A stretch of 64,000 nucleotides of DNA, taken from NCBI GenBank assembly GCA_035079385.1, contig JAVHKY010000012.1, positions 3,082,501 to 3,146,500 on the forward strand. Direction: 5' to 3'. The position numbers were made by a program, and so were the translations under genes. Shown one piece after another: positions 1 to 13,000 of this stretch. The notes beneath the pieces are model-generated. The model made no database searches, had not been told where the DNA came from, and saw only the letters and a program-made list of their open reading frames with translations. Origin of the DNA: Aspidiotus rigidus (Eukaryota > Arthropoda > Insecta > Hemiptera > Diaspididae). The stretch's first letter is position 1. Every line of letters starts with the position of its first letter.

Positions 1-215
1 GGTTTTGGACAGGATTTTGGAAGGTTTTGGACAGGATTTGGGAAGGTTTTCTGACGGGTTTGTAATTGGTTGTCTATTTTATAAACATAATTGTGAAGAA
101 TGTTTTCGTTGGTGTTGTGTTCAGTCGCTTTCTTACGTTTACGCTTTGAAGATGGTTATTTAACCGGAAGCGTTCGCAGCTGCTGTATTTTGTGTGGTTT
201 TTGTAATCCGCTACT
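1..215 (+). mobile_element. Possible PLE 3' tail relic
   Basis: Bases 151-170 read GATGGTTATTTAACCGGAAG. This matches the conserved motif near the 3' ends of the Penelope-like elements elsewhere in this window (for example 16551-16583 and 58806-58841), and as in those a T/G-rich tail follows. Bases 1-50 hold two copies of a roughly 22-bp GGTTTTGGACAGGATT unit. No coding part remains. The match is short, so this may be coincidence. Confidence 0.3.
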
Positions 216-991
216 CGCAATTGAGTACAATTCCTTTGAATAATGTTTAACCATCAAATTGAAGAACGAATTGATTTTAAGATATTTGAACTAGACGAAT
301 TTTCGAGGCTCTGTAGTCGCTTCATAAATCATGCTCTTTTCCGCATGAAAATCGAAAAGGGCGATTGTATTTCTTCCGAAAAGAGTGGGTTTTGGTGAAG
401 GAAAAGACGACAGAATTTTTCTTTTAGAGGAAACCTAATACAGTGAGAGTTTTTTTCTAGACTGTATTCTGTGGAAAAATTCTATTAACCCTTCACCAAA
501 AAGAAACTTTCAATAATGTTCCTTCGATGAACTATTTACGATCTCTCTTCGTTTGTCATCAAGTGCAGAAGTATTTCCATCTGATAAACATTCGCTTGTC
601 ATAAGATCGTATATATGGACTGACCTTTAGGAATCGTGCAAGTTTGCTAAGTTTCTCGAACGCAGAATCATATTACTTACGAATTAAAACTGAGTCATCT
701 CTTATTTCACATTTAAGGAAAAATTTTCAAGTACAAACAGGCGTTTGGATAAATGATAACGATATTGACCTACATTTTAAAATTAAGGATCAACATTACG
801 CTATCGTATTGGAATGAAAAAACAAAAAAAGAAAAAAGATTTATCATTCTAAATGTTTCGTTGACCGATATTTACCTACCCATTTGAATAACCGCTGATT
901 CGGTAATTTTAATCGCGCCCAATTAGTAGACGATTTTCACTAGTTTTTTTTTTTTTTCACTCTTCAGGTTTTCGTTCCTAGGTGTCTAAGA
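216..991. other. Upstream and 5' UTR region of the Spätzle-like gene
   Basis: No open frame or recognised repeat. A long T-run ending CACTCTTCAG (about 945-967) looks like a 3' splice acceptor, so the first coding exon may begin at 968 after an untranslated exon further upstream. No TATA box or initiator could be assigned with confidence. Confidence 0.35.
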
Positions 992-1060
992 ATGTTGTTA
1001 TCCACGAAGAAGAACGGTAGAAATTTTGTCGTAATTCTATATTTTTTTTTCCAACTGAAG
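992..1060 (+). CDS. Spätzle-like gene, coding exon 1 (signal-peptide start)
   Basis: The ATG at 992 opens 23 codons, starting MLLSTKKNGRNFVVILYFFF, and ends in phase 0 at AAG|gtgagt. Joined to exon 2 it makes one continuous hydrophobic leader. Support is the good donor, the matching phase and the completed signal sequence. The 24.9-kb distance to exon 2 and the short length keep confidence moderate. Confidence 0.6.
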
Positions 1061-4000
1061 GTGAGTGCGGATCGAATTAGAAAGAGAGAGAGAAAACTAA
1101 CTAGACGACGTCTGAACCGAAATGATTAAAATAAGTTTCCCTCTCCTTTCTTTGATCAAATACTCTCGTATAGCTGTAGTGAATTGGCCTAATTCTGGTT
1201 TACGTTGTTGTTTGAGTCATTCAACCGGTCTGCGGACGTACTGTGGATGCATGAGAGTCAAGTTCATTGAAGTTAATGCAGTTCAAAGTTGACGTCGTTC
1301 GTATGCTCAGCATTTAACTTAAAACACGTTCCTCCATTCGTTTTCGTCAATTTCTTCGTCTTTTAATTGTGCTCCTTCGATTGCGAGTAAGATGATTTTT
1401 ACGTGACAATGAACTTTAAAAAAGCTAGCGTTATCAATTATTACGAACTAGGGTGAAAATCAAATGTCGCGCTTGGTCAAACGCTCGTTTAATAAGTTTT
1501 TTTAGTTTTAATGTGCGTGTAATTTGTGTGCTTTTTTTAAAATTCGTTTCAATTAAGTTCAAATTTCCTGGAAAATATGAATTCGAAGTGGATCAAATTT
1601 ATAGTGAGTATAATGAACCTTTCCTCTTTGATGCGAGAGTACCCCTTACGAGATCGGCGAGATGAATAAAACTCGGAAGGAGAATCTGTTCTTGCACCGT
1701 TAGATAAGATTTTATACTCGTATTTTTTCCCATTATTTTTAATTTGTCTTCTATAGTATGGTTGCGGTGCGTGGGCAGATTGTACCGTCTAACGGGTTCT
1801 TCATACGTGAGTCGGTCGGAAGTGGAATTATGCTAAACCTGGAAGAAATAATTTTAAAATCAAAAATGACATAATTGGACTACGTAAGATGACAGCGTTA
1901 TTCGCTGTAAAAGTGATTATGCACGAAATATTGAATGCAATAATTCACAGAGCGGAGACGGAACGAGATTGAATCCTTATGAAAATTTGGGTCAAAAAGT
2001 TACACCCCCACGTCGTTGCAAAAAATGAGATACCTAGGTATCGCCAAGTTATTTTTCTTCGACTGTCAAAATTTCCTAAGTTTTTTCTGGTAGATTTTAG
2101 GGTAGCCGTTACTCGAAATTTGTCCAATTCGTCTCTCATTTTGTAAATAAGGACTATATCTCAAAAGTCTTCCAAATTACCCTGTTTCTTTGGGGTTACT
2201 CAGCCACAAAAATACTTGAGTCGCAAATTTAATGAATACAAAAGAGGAACGTTTTCGACCGACGGTCCGGACCGTCGGTCGAAAACGTTCCTCTTTTGTA
2301 TTCATTAAATTTGCGACTCAAGTATTTTTGTTTTTGTTTCTGTGTTCTGTATTTTATTGAAATGTGTCGCACCACTCTGGAACAAATCGAAAATATGAGC
2401 TGAGAGTTACAAAGTTCGGTATAGTTATCTCGTTTGAAAATGAACGGTATTGTGAACTCCAAGATTTAGGCTACATAGTAAAATCAAAGGCTTTTTAATT
2501 CACCTTTGATACTTGAAGAAGATTTGCTGCCTTATGTGGAACCGACTCTCTCACATTCTTCATATGAAGGGAGAGAAAGATTTCATTGAGAGAAGTAGAA
2601 TGATTTATCGGAAGCAATCTTAATATAAAATATCTGCGGTCCACTGTTTGGTGTTTTTTCACCCTAGTCTGGAAAAATTTTCCTAGTTTCAAGCAACCTA
2701 AACGAGTTCGAGTGCGAGACTCTTTTCAGACCAGCCTGACCACACTTTGCTCGATGGTTCAAATCCTTCTTCTTCTGTAATATATTTCGAATGTCGAATG
2801 CCCCCGGGTCCCACGCTTTCTTATACGGGATGCGCGAAAATGATGTCAACAGTTGAATAGAATTCGGACTAAATTTGTTCAAGCGCAAAAACGCGTGTAA
2901 ATTTCAAATCTACAAAACTTGTATCTCAAATTTTATCATTAATTTGCGCCGAATACGAAGTCTTTACGACTTTTTCGAGCCCAGTTATGGACTAAAATGT
3001 GCCGAAATTTTTGCGGCGGGGGTTGCCAAACCTGTTGATTATCCCAAAAACAATGTTCCTGATTGAAAGAATTGTGAATCTTAAATTCTGAGGTAAAATT
3101 TAACGCTGAGTCTGAAAAAATTACTGAAATGACCCGTACGAAGCAACAAAATGGGTTTATGAGCCCAAAGAGGGCCAACATTTTCCCAAAATAGAAAATC
3201 GGCAATCTTCAAAATTTTTTTCAAATTCAAGGGTAGAATTTAGTGCTAAATCTGAGAAAATTACTAAAATGACCCTACAGAGTAACAAAATGGATATACG
3301 GGTCCGAAAAGGGTCAAAATTTCCCCAAAATAAAAAATCGCTAAAACTTTCTATTTTTTTTCACAGAGTCTGAAAAAAACGACGGCTTCCTTAACGAAGT
3401 TAAACGAGGAACGCAGGGAACCTGTTTCATGAGTTAAATGGATTTGATATTGAAAATTCAAGGAAGCCTGGACCTAGATAAAGCTAGTATAAAGAAGGCC
3501 TACACCTACTATAAGCCTAGTATAATATAGTTTGAAAGTCTAAATTTTTCTCGAATCTCCAGCTATATATGATAGCTTGAGAGTTGACATTTTTCCAATT
3601 CCCCCTACTATCATATATGGCTCGAGAGTCGAAATTTTTCCAAGTTTTTTGCTGGACGGCGCACGGCGCAAGGCAAATTTCTCAAAAAGCCCGCCATAAA
3701 GCAGGTTCCCCGTTAAAAATTTCGACTCTCGAGCTATATATGATAGGAGGGGGACATGGAAAAATTTCAACTCTCGAGCTATCAGATTTGGTCCTCTTCA
3801 GAAATTGTTTTCCTTTTTGTAGCCCCTTCCCTCGTTTTAGGTTCTTCTTTGCTTCGGAGCCGGTTCAGTACGCTCCGGAGTCGGTTCATTGTGTTCGGTC
3901 TCTTTTTTTCCTCTTTTGATCCTAAATAAATTAGACATTGGTCCATTTTAGCTTCCTCATCTGACAACGCTATATATGATAGGAAAGGAACTTGAAAAAA

Positions 4001-7000
4001 TTTCAACCTCCATAAGACGGGGACTTAGAAATAGGACGTCATCAGTGACCTGGACCTTTTTTAGGTACTTCGAAATATATAGGTTGAGAATCGAAATTTC
4101 TCCAAGTCCCCTTCCTATCATATATACATAGCTCGGAGGTTGAAATTTTAGCAGAGAACCTGTTCTATGTGCGGCTTTTTGAGAAATTTGCCATCCGCCG
4201 TCCAAGAAAAAACTAGGAAAAATTTCGACTCTCGAGCCATATATGATAGGAAGGGGACTTAGAAAAAATTTCGACTCTCGAGCCATATATGACAGGAGGG
4301 GGACTTGAAAAAACGACGGCTCCCTTGAAGCTGCAGCGCGTTCATGTTGTTACGTCATCATTTTCGGCACTTAGGAAACTTTAGGTCATAAGCTATATAT
4401 GATAGGAAGGAAAATTGGAAAAATTCTCGGGACAGCGGGTTCCCCGCTGCCTTTGCAGTCCTGCAATTTTCGTTCGCGAGCGGCCCGAGATTGATAACGT
4501 CACAGAGAGGAGAGGGACTGTGAAAAATTTTTACTCTCAAGTTATATATGATAGGAGGGCTAATTTGTTGTCCTGCTTCGCGCAAGATCGCTACTTTTAA
4601 TAGCCTGATTCATCGAGTGACTCATATTTTCTTGAGTTAGGATGCTTTCCAGGAGGAACTTGTAACGACCAAGCACGTGGTCAGAGTGAATCACCTCATG
4701 GTGGTCCGGAGGAGGCTTACTTGGAAATGCCTCAATCCACCGCCTCCCACCTCAGAGATTCACACAGCTGGGTAACGGAAAATGTTGAATTATTGAAAAA
4801 GGGTTTTCCAATTGTACAAATCTACTTTATTAGTTGCTTATACAAGAGTACTTTCGGGTGTTATCCCATCATCAGTTGTGTCGCAACTGGAGAACAAGGC
4901 CTTAAACATAAGTTTTTATAGTATACTAGCGGTTGGCGACGCGCCTCCGGCGCGCCTGACCGCTAGCTGTGTATTGAGTAGATATCTGTGTTTTATAGGT
5001 ATCTGTATCTTGTAGGTATGTGTGTTTTATAGGTATCTTGGAATTCAGATGAATTTTTAAAAAAGAAACAGTGGAAAGAGTTTTGCAAAATTCACAACTA
5101 TTCAGTTCAAAAATAAGAAAATAGACACCAAAAACTGCGACTGTACTTATAAAAATATATCAAAGTTCCGAGTCGCACAAAAATAAAATCACCAAATTAA
5201 ATTTTTTACACACTAATTAACTTGAGAGCTGACTTAACGCGTGAAGCCTGTATTCATCGCAGCAGAATACAGACAAATCCATTGACATTTCGCCAGTCCC
5301 TAAGAAAACACACGGACAACAGGTAAAAAAAAGGGTAATTTCCGCTAGCCCATACGCAGTGCGCACCGTGTCTAGACATTGGTTCTTGTATGAGATACCG
5401 GATGTAAAATCCTTTATGTAGGTGTTTTTAAAACTGTGAATAAAATAACTTGCTTAGTATGGAAGTACAGCGAATACTGTAGTCACAAAATTTCCTCCTA
5501 AAAATCTGGAACCGGGCTCATTCGAAAGGAAATTACAGGGGCTACAATTTTTGTTCTCTTCAATTTTTCATAAAAATGAGTTATACTCGAGTTATCACAA
5601 TAATTCAATTCTCGAAACTGCGCCACTCAACGCGCGTAGGTCTAAGGTACATGGCAAGCTACACGACCACGTTTTTTTATATTGAAAAAAGTCATTGTTT
5701 TCGCCCTTTTTTGAAATTACTCAGCACCTCCCCGTCAAATTTTTATTTTTATGAGTCTATGTGCTGCTCTGGGATGAGGACAATATATCCTGAAAGTTTG
5801 AAAGCGATCGGCCCAGTAGTTCTCGAGTTATAAACGGACAGGACGACAGACGGACAAACTTTCTGCTTTATATATTAGAAGACTGTGATCTTATTGGCCA
5901 CTAGCGGTTCCGCTAGCTGTGTGTTGAGTAGATGTCTGTGTTTTGTAAATATTTGGATTTCAACGGTAAGAGCTAACTTCACAGGTAAAGGCTGTATTGC
6001 AGCAAAAAACGGACTAATTCAATATTTTACCAGTCGCAATGACTAAGGAAATGGATGGACAGAACTCCCTCTCTCTCTCTCATGTGAATCTGAAATTAGA
6101 CTCATTTGAAAGGAAATTACAGGGGTTATAATTTTTGTTATCTTCAATTTTTCATATAAATGAGTAAAATTCGTGTCAGGTATACAATAATTGAATTTTT
6201 AGAACTGTGAAGCCAAACGCGTTCAAACATTTGGAAGAACGTGTACAGTGAGAAGCAGTTTTACTACGTTGGAATTTATCGTTTTTTACCATTTAGTTGT
6301 TCGCTCATTACTCCATCCAGAAGGAGTCAGAACGTTGAAATTTATCTAGAACTTTACCGGAATAAAAATAAGACTTTCAAAAAATACTGCACGTCAATCT
6401 AGGTAAAAGCGTTGAAATGACAGGCATACAAACATATTTTCTGCATACATGGTTGTCAAAGTTCATTTTGATTGGCTAAAAACAGTTGGTAAAGTAGAAT
6501 TTTACCCACTGATTTCGGTGGGTAAAGTTAATTCAGTGTTGCCAAACAAAAGAATCAAACGCCGTTGACTAGTATCAGAAAATCCCATCATACCCCAATA
6601 AATTACAACAAAACTCGGAAAAATTATACTCGTTCTTTAAAATAGAATGAATATTGCTGAATTCCGTTCTAGTTTAATATTCATCCTGCTAAAATTTCAT
6701 AATTTGATCATATCAACAATTTTCTGTGTATAATATATAGTTTGATAACAGTGATACACTGATTCACAAGAGAATCCCGCCATTTCCCCAATTTTTCAAT
6801 AGGAAACTTCCTCTTCCTCACACAGTTCCTCGTTCCTCCATCAAAATTCGTTTTCATATAACAATACGCCGCTACCATTGACGTCCTTTGAGAACGATCG
6901 AGAATTCGAAGAACTATCAAATATGTCGTTTGAGAACGACCATGAATTCGAAGAACCATCAGATTTGTCGCGGTCACGACGTGAAAGAGCTGAAGAAATC

Positions 7001-10000
7001 AAAAATCAGCTATTGCCTTCCGCATCTAGAAAGAAGTACTTAACCACTTACAATAATTTCATTATGTGGTCAAGAAAACACGCATCAGGCTCTTTCGACG
7101 AAGATACGCTACTTATATACTTCGATTATTTAGTGGGAAAACCTATCGCTCCTCCTACTCTCTGGAGTTACTACTCTATGTTGAAGAGTACTCTCGCAAC
7201 GTATCATAAAATCAATATTGAAAAATATTGCCAGTTGAATGCGTTCATTAAGAGACAAAATGAGAACTACGTTATTCCGACAAAAGCGCCGATTTTTCAC
7301 CCTGAAGAACTTAAAAATTTCATAGCTGAAGCTTTAGACCATGATTACTTGGCAATTAAAACGGTTGCGGTATTCGGCTTATTTGGAGCTTTAAGGTGCG
7401 ATGAATTCACAAAAATGCTCATTCAACATGTTCGAAAAGAAGGTAACAATATTATTGTAGTTGACGTACCTGATACAAAGAATAAGGTACCGAGAAAGTT
7501 CGTTATTGATAATCCAGAATTTATTAAAATAGTCGATAAATACAGGTCTTTGCGACCACAAAGTACAGATACTGATCGATTTTTTATGCACTATGCAAAA
7601 GGAAGATGCACACGTCAAGTAATTGGTATCAATTCATTTTATAAAATGCCAAGAGAAATTGCCGAGTTCTTAAAATTGCCAAATTCAGACGCATACACAG
7701 GTCATTCGTTTCGTAGATCATCAGCTTCAATGATGGCAAATGCAGGCGCTAGTACACGAATACTACAAAAACATGGTGGTTGGAAATCGGCAAAAATTGC
7801 TGAACAATATGTCGAAGATAGCACACGGTTCAAACAAAAAACAGCGAGTTTTATAAATGCAGCATTTCAAGATTTTCATTTATCTTCTACCAATAACGAA
7901 AACCTTACAGATGACTCATCAGCTGTACTGCGAACATCATCAGTTGCATCTACGAATTCTCAATCACGATCACATACACTTTCTGAAAATCAAAATAATG
8001 AAAACTCCCGTAAGTCTGCTGAAAATCCGAATACTGTTGTAAGTGGAATTAATTTAGATGATTTCATTATCCAAGAATTTGCGCAAGAATTTTCTCCGGC
8101 AGAGGTTTCAAAACCACTTGTATGCGGATGGTAATACGTACCATTTTAACAATTGTAACAATGTCAAGATTATTATTAACAATTCCAAGCAATGAGTTTG
8201 CTGAATTTTGATCAGCAACCATATTGATCTCCATTTTCGTTCCATCTCCAAATTTGGTCTCTAGAAGTCAATTTATTATTTTTTCTCTTGTTAATAAATG
8301 ATTTTGCAAATTTCTTATTCATGCATCACTCGCCTTTATAAACCGCTACAACAAATTAATATCGTAAAAGAAGAAAGGAAATCCACTGAATAGAAAGATC
8401 GACGGCAGCCACTGGCATTCTGGCAATAAATACTCCGATTTTCTAATATATTATGAATTATGATACACACGTGATACACAATATTCATTGAATCAATAAA
8501 AATGATAACATGAATACACAATACAGGATAAATAAACCAGACTCTGTGATGAACACGGCGACGTCGGATTACAGAAAAAATCTCCCCGCTGTAACATCCT
8601 CTTTGACAACTATTTATACAAAAAAGCAACTTACAATACAAGATGGTACCTACGCGAATTTTTACCGATTCGTACGAACTCGCTCCACTCGCTTCGCTCG
8701 TATCGCAATATATCGCACTCATCGGTAAAAATCCACTTTACCATCTTGTATAGTAATATACTATTTCTTCGTTGTCACAGTCGCGTTTCTACTGACAGTG
8801 AGACAAACATTCTAAGATTTCCCTACTTCCGGTAACGTTAAGAAAATAAAAATAACACACCTCTAACGTGCTGCAATTTAGAAGGTAGCACCAAAATCCG
8901 GTTCTCAAGAATACAGGATGTGAGGGTAGGACAGAAATACAGTAGACAGTTGCGTGTAGTTACCCTTCTTTGGGTGAATCGAATCACGTCAAGTGACGCG
9001 TACAGCGAGGGCACACAATTTTTAATAAGAACTTTTATAACAGTCAATTTTCAGTTTTCTGGAAATTAAAGCTGGTCGACACTGTAAATTGACCGCAAAT
9101 TGACGCCAATCTAGATTCAACTCGAAATTTTTCTATAGATCTAGAATCGACTGCTCTGTTGAGTCCATTTTATGTCAACTTTTTAAGTAGTTTTCTAATA
9201 ATGTTTGCTGGTCGACATCACATGGACCTTAGATTGTCAATCTAGAGTTAATTTGAAATTTTCCTATCGATCTGGAATTGATAAATAAGTGGATTTGTAG
9301 TTTTCTAGTAATGTACGCCGGTCGACTTTAAATCAACCTCCAAACAACTTTGACCTGGAGTCAACTTTGAGACCACTTCATCAATTTTTTTACCAAACAG
9401 CTGAAAATGACTGCTTTGTTGCGTCGATTACAGTTAATCTTCAGTTTTATGGGGATGTTTGCTGGTCGACTTCAAACTCACCTAGAATTGATATCGATCT
9501 CTCCAAATAAATCTGAGTTCTCTGTTGGGTCGATTTCAAGTCGATTTTCCAGTTTTCAGGCAATGTATGCGAGTCGACCTCGAATTAACGTCGATCTCCT
9601 GTCGATTTCAAGTTGAATCTTTCAAATTTTCCATCAACATGAAATCTGTTGGGTTCATTTCAACTCAATTTCAAGTTTTCTGGAAATGTATGCTGGTTTA
9701 CCTAAAATGGACCACTAATCGACCTTTATCTGGAGTCGATTTTGAGTCGACGTTTCCAAATTTTCACGGATCTGGAATCGGTAGCTCTATTATGTCAATT
9801 TCAACTCAATTTTCAGTTGTCTCGGAATGTATGGTGGTCAACTTGAAATTGGCCCCAAATCAAAATCGTTCTAAAGTCGATTGGTGTGGAATTGACTGCT
9901 CTTTTGGATCGATTTCAATTTAATTGTTAGTTGTTTGGGAATGCATAATATGTTGGTCCACTTAAAATTGACCTCAAATTGACGTCAATCTAGAGTCAGT

Positions 10001-13000
10001 TTTGAGTCGACTATCGATCTGGAATCGACTGCTTTGTTGGGTCGATTTCAACTCAATTTTCAGTTTTCTGGGAACGTATACAGGTTGACTTACAATGGCC
10101 CACGAATCGACTTTGATTTGGAGTTGATTTTAGGTCGACTTCTCCAAACTTTTATCTACCTGAAATCGACTTCTCTGTCGGGTCGACTTCTCCAAATTTT
10201 TTATCGATCTTTAATCGACTGCTGAGTTGTATCAGTTTCAAGTCAATCGTTTTTAGTTTTCTGGGAAAGTATGATGGTCGAATTGTCGAATCGACGTCGA
10301 TCTAGAGTCGGTAGCATTCTGTCTGTTTGGTATTTTGCTTCTTACAGGCGGAGTGTGCAGCGATAATTAAATAATGAGGGCCATCAGGATTCTCGAGTTT
10401 AGCAATATTCGAATCGACGCCTTGAATTCTGACATCAAGAGTCGACTCATTTCTGGCCTCAATTTAGAAACCGTATCAGATTGGACACTCGAAAACGACG
10501 CAATTTCGATGTCGATTGCAAATCTAGATAACCCCGGGAGTTGACTCAATTTTGACGTCGACGATGAGCTAGTCGATGAAGGAGTGGTCGATTCTGAGTC
10601 AACTTTTACGTAGCCATTGTGGGCAACTTTCGGAAAAACTAAATCGACTCAGAATCGTCGACTTTTGGTCTTAGCGAGTCAATTTGGAGTCGAAATGGTT
10701 AATCGGAAAAGTGTCTTTCGGGAAAATATGTTCGGGAACCTTTGACTTACTTCCAAAATTTGGAAAAATTTTGAACTTCGAGCTACACCTATGAGATGGG
10801 GGAGGGAACGGCGAGAAAAATTCAGATAATCGAGATGTACATTAGAGGACTTGAAAGATTTTGACCTGCGAGCTATTGATGCATATGAGATTGTGGTCCC
10901 AAAGGGGTCGAGACCTATACGGCATCCAAGGCGACGTCGACAAAGAAAATTTAGGAGATGAGACGTAGGCGACCACGGAAGAGAGACTAAATCGTTTCCA
11001 ATTGTAAAACTCATAATGGTCGAAAAATTTCGCCACATTAATTTTTGTTCGAACTTCTCCTGAATATCCGTCAATATGTGTACCATTATAAATTGATGTA
11101 GGTATCTTAAATGTAAGAACTATAGGTACTAGAAAACTCTGATAAAGCTAACTTCTAATGCCTAATCCTACTCAAATTGTTTTGGCTGTAGATTTTATTC
11201 GAATACTAAAGAATCGCAATAAACTTTATAGGAGCACATTCATCGACTCAATATAAACTCGATAATCGTAAAATACTTCAAGCCCAACAAATCAGAGAAA
11301 TCATCTTCTCATTTTGAAATGTCATGAACCACTTCTAATTGCTCGATTAAATTTCACCTTCAAGGTTAACTGACCATAAAAGCTCACATCTTCGAATAAT
11401 TTGGATACTCAGCTCTTTCAGCGTCCAAATCTTTCACTATATCCTCACAATTGTCGAGTCTACAATAAAATCGATCGACGAAACAGAAATGAAGAACCAT
11501 AAGATTGAATGAAACTGCTTTATTATAAAATCGTAATTCATTTGGTATTCAACGAGTAAGCCTATGAAAGCACAACGTATGATTCGAAAGATAGGTGGAA
11601 TGTCAGACATTTTCAAATCCAAACGATAGCGAAGTGGAAGCGTCGTAAACAGAGTTATCTACACTATAAGAAGGTATATATTATTTTAAAGATATAAGTA
11701 GGGGAGTGCTAGGAAAAACTTGGTCGGATATATACGTTATTGAAGAACAACGATTTCTAACATAAGTCAAAATGAGGTCTATGTCCCGATTCGAGAACAA
11801 CATACGATTAAACGATGATCATGAACGAAGTTTGTTTCTGGTTTCACACGACGGATGCTGCGCGGTGTTAAGACTCTCGTCTTTCTAACCTAATCACAGT
11901 TTACCTTTGCCACTTATTACTCTCCTGCTGTTAATGATCGTCGTAAATAAATTTTCATTTTCATTACATTTTTTTTTGTATGTACGACCCATTTTCATCG
12001 AAGATGACATTTTTCAGTCGCTAATCGATATCGTAACACTTTAATGTTTAAATGAGAAAACAAACGATGACGATCGAGATTATTTATTCATGTAGGTATA
12101 AGTTAGGTATCTTTCGCTCCTCCGTCTTTATCCGATAAATATTACTTTTTAAATGGCGAATTAAATGGCAATTGCGCTAATTCCGGAGATACTAAATTCT
12201 ACACGGTGACACATCGTCGGCTAATTTGCTTTCTCGCGATATAAACGAAATTTTGCGTCGTTTTCCTTATAAATACATGTCGTTATAGGGCTTCTTTGTA
12301 GACCGTCTCTCATGGGTGGCCTTTATTCATATTTCCATACGACCAGATATCTCTCGCCTGTTTTATTAAAATTTGCGGATATCATGCGGTTTCTAAAATT
12401 CAAATACCTGCCTAGAATAACGACCTCTCGAGACGGAGGTCAGGAATTTAATATGTGACCGATGGTCTTGATAAAGCTGAACAGGTCGTTCAATGCGCTA
12501 TTTTGTGTAAAATAATCAGGAAGAAAAGCTGGTTGACGTTCAGGACACCGGGGTTGTATGATCGTTTTAAAATATTCGCGTTAACCGTTAAGTAGGTACA
12601 AAATCGAAATTGAAAAAATGCGATCGAACAAAATTCTTACCGTACTTTCTCTCCGCATTTTTTTAGGGTTTCTTTTGTTTTCTGTTTATTCATACTCTAA
12701 TTATTAGTATTCATGTAAGAAGCGTTTTTATAATTTTATTCGTAAGGTGTCAAATACATACTTAGGGAACAACCTTCGATTAGGATCGATTAATTGGTGG
12801 GGATTAGGTCTTCTTTTGATATACCCCTTATAATCAAGTTTTTTCAAGTCTGAAAGTTCAAATTTTCAAATTTTTCAAATAATTACCCGTCACCGCCTCC
12901 TCATATACTCGTATACAGAATCAATGCGTTCTTGAATTTTATGGTTATACATATTGAAACAAAGAATTGTACTCAGCATATCACGAACACCACAATAAAT

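Noticed and set aside
2690..2775. tRNA gene suggested by GGTTCAAATCC at about 2755
   Set aside because: The B-box-like string has no matching A box and no cloverleaf could be drawn.
8336..8722. 128-codon minus-strand ORF next to the recombinase
   Set aside because: It runs into the fold-back repeat and has no recognisable domain. AT-rich chance frame.
9407..10225. ORFs in the TCGA-rich block
   Set aside because: They follow the repeat units and have no domain or splice context.
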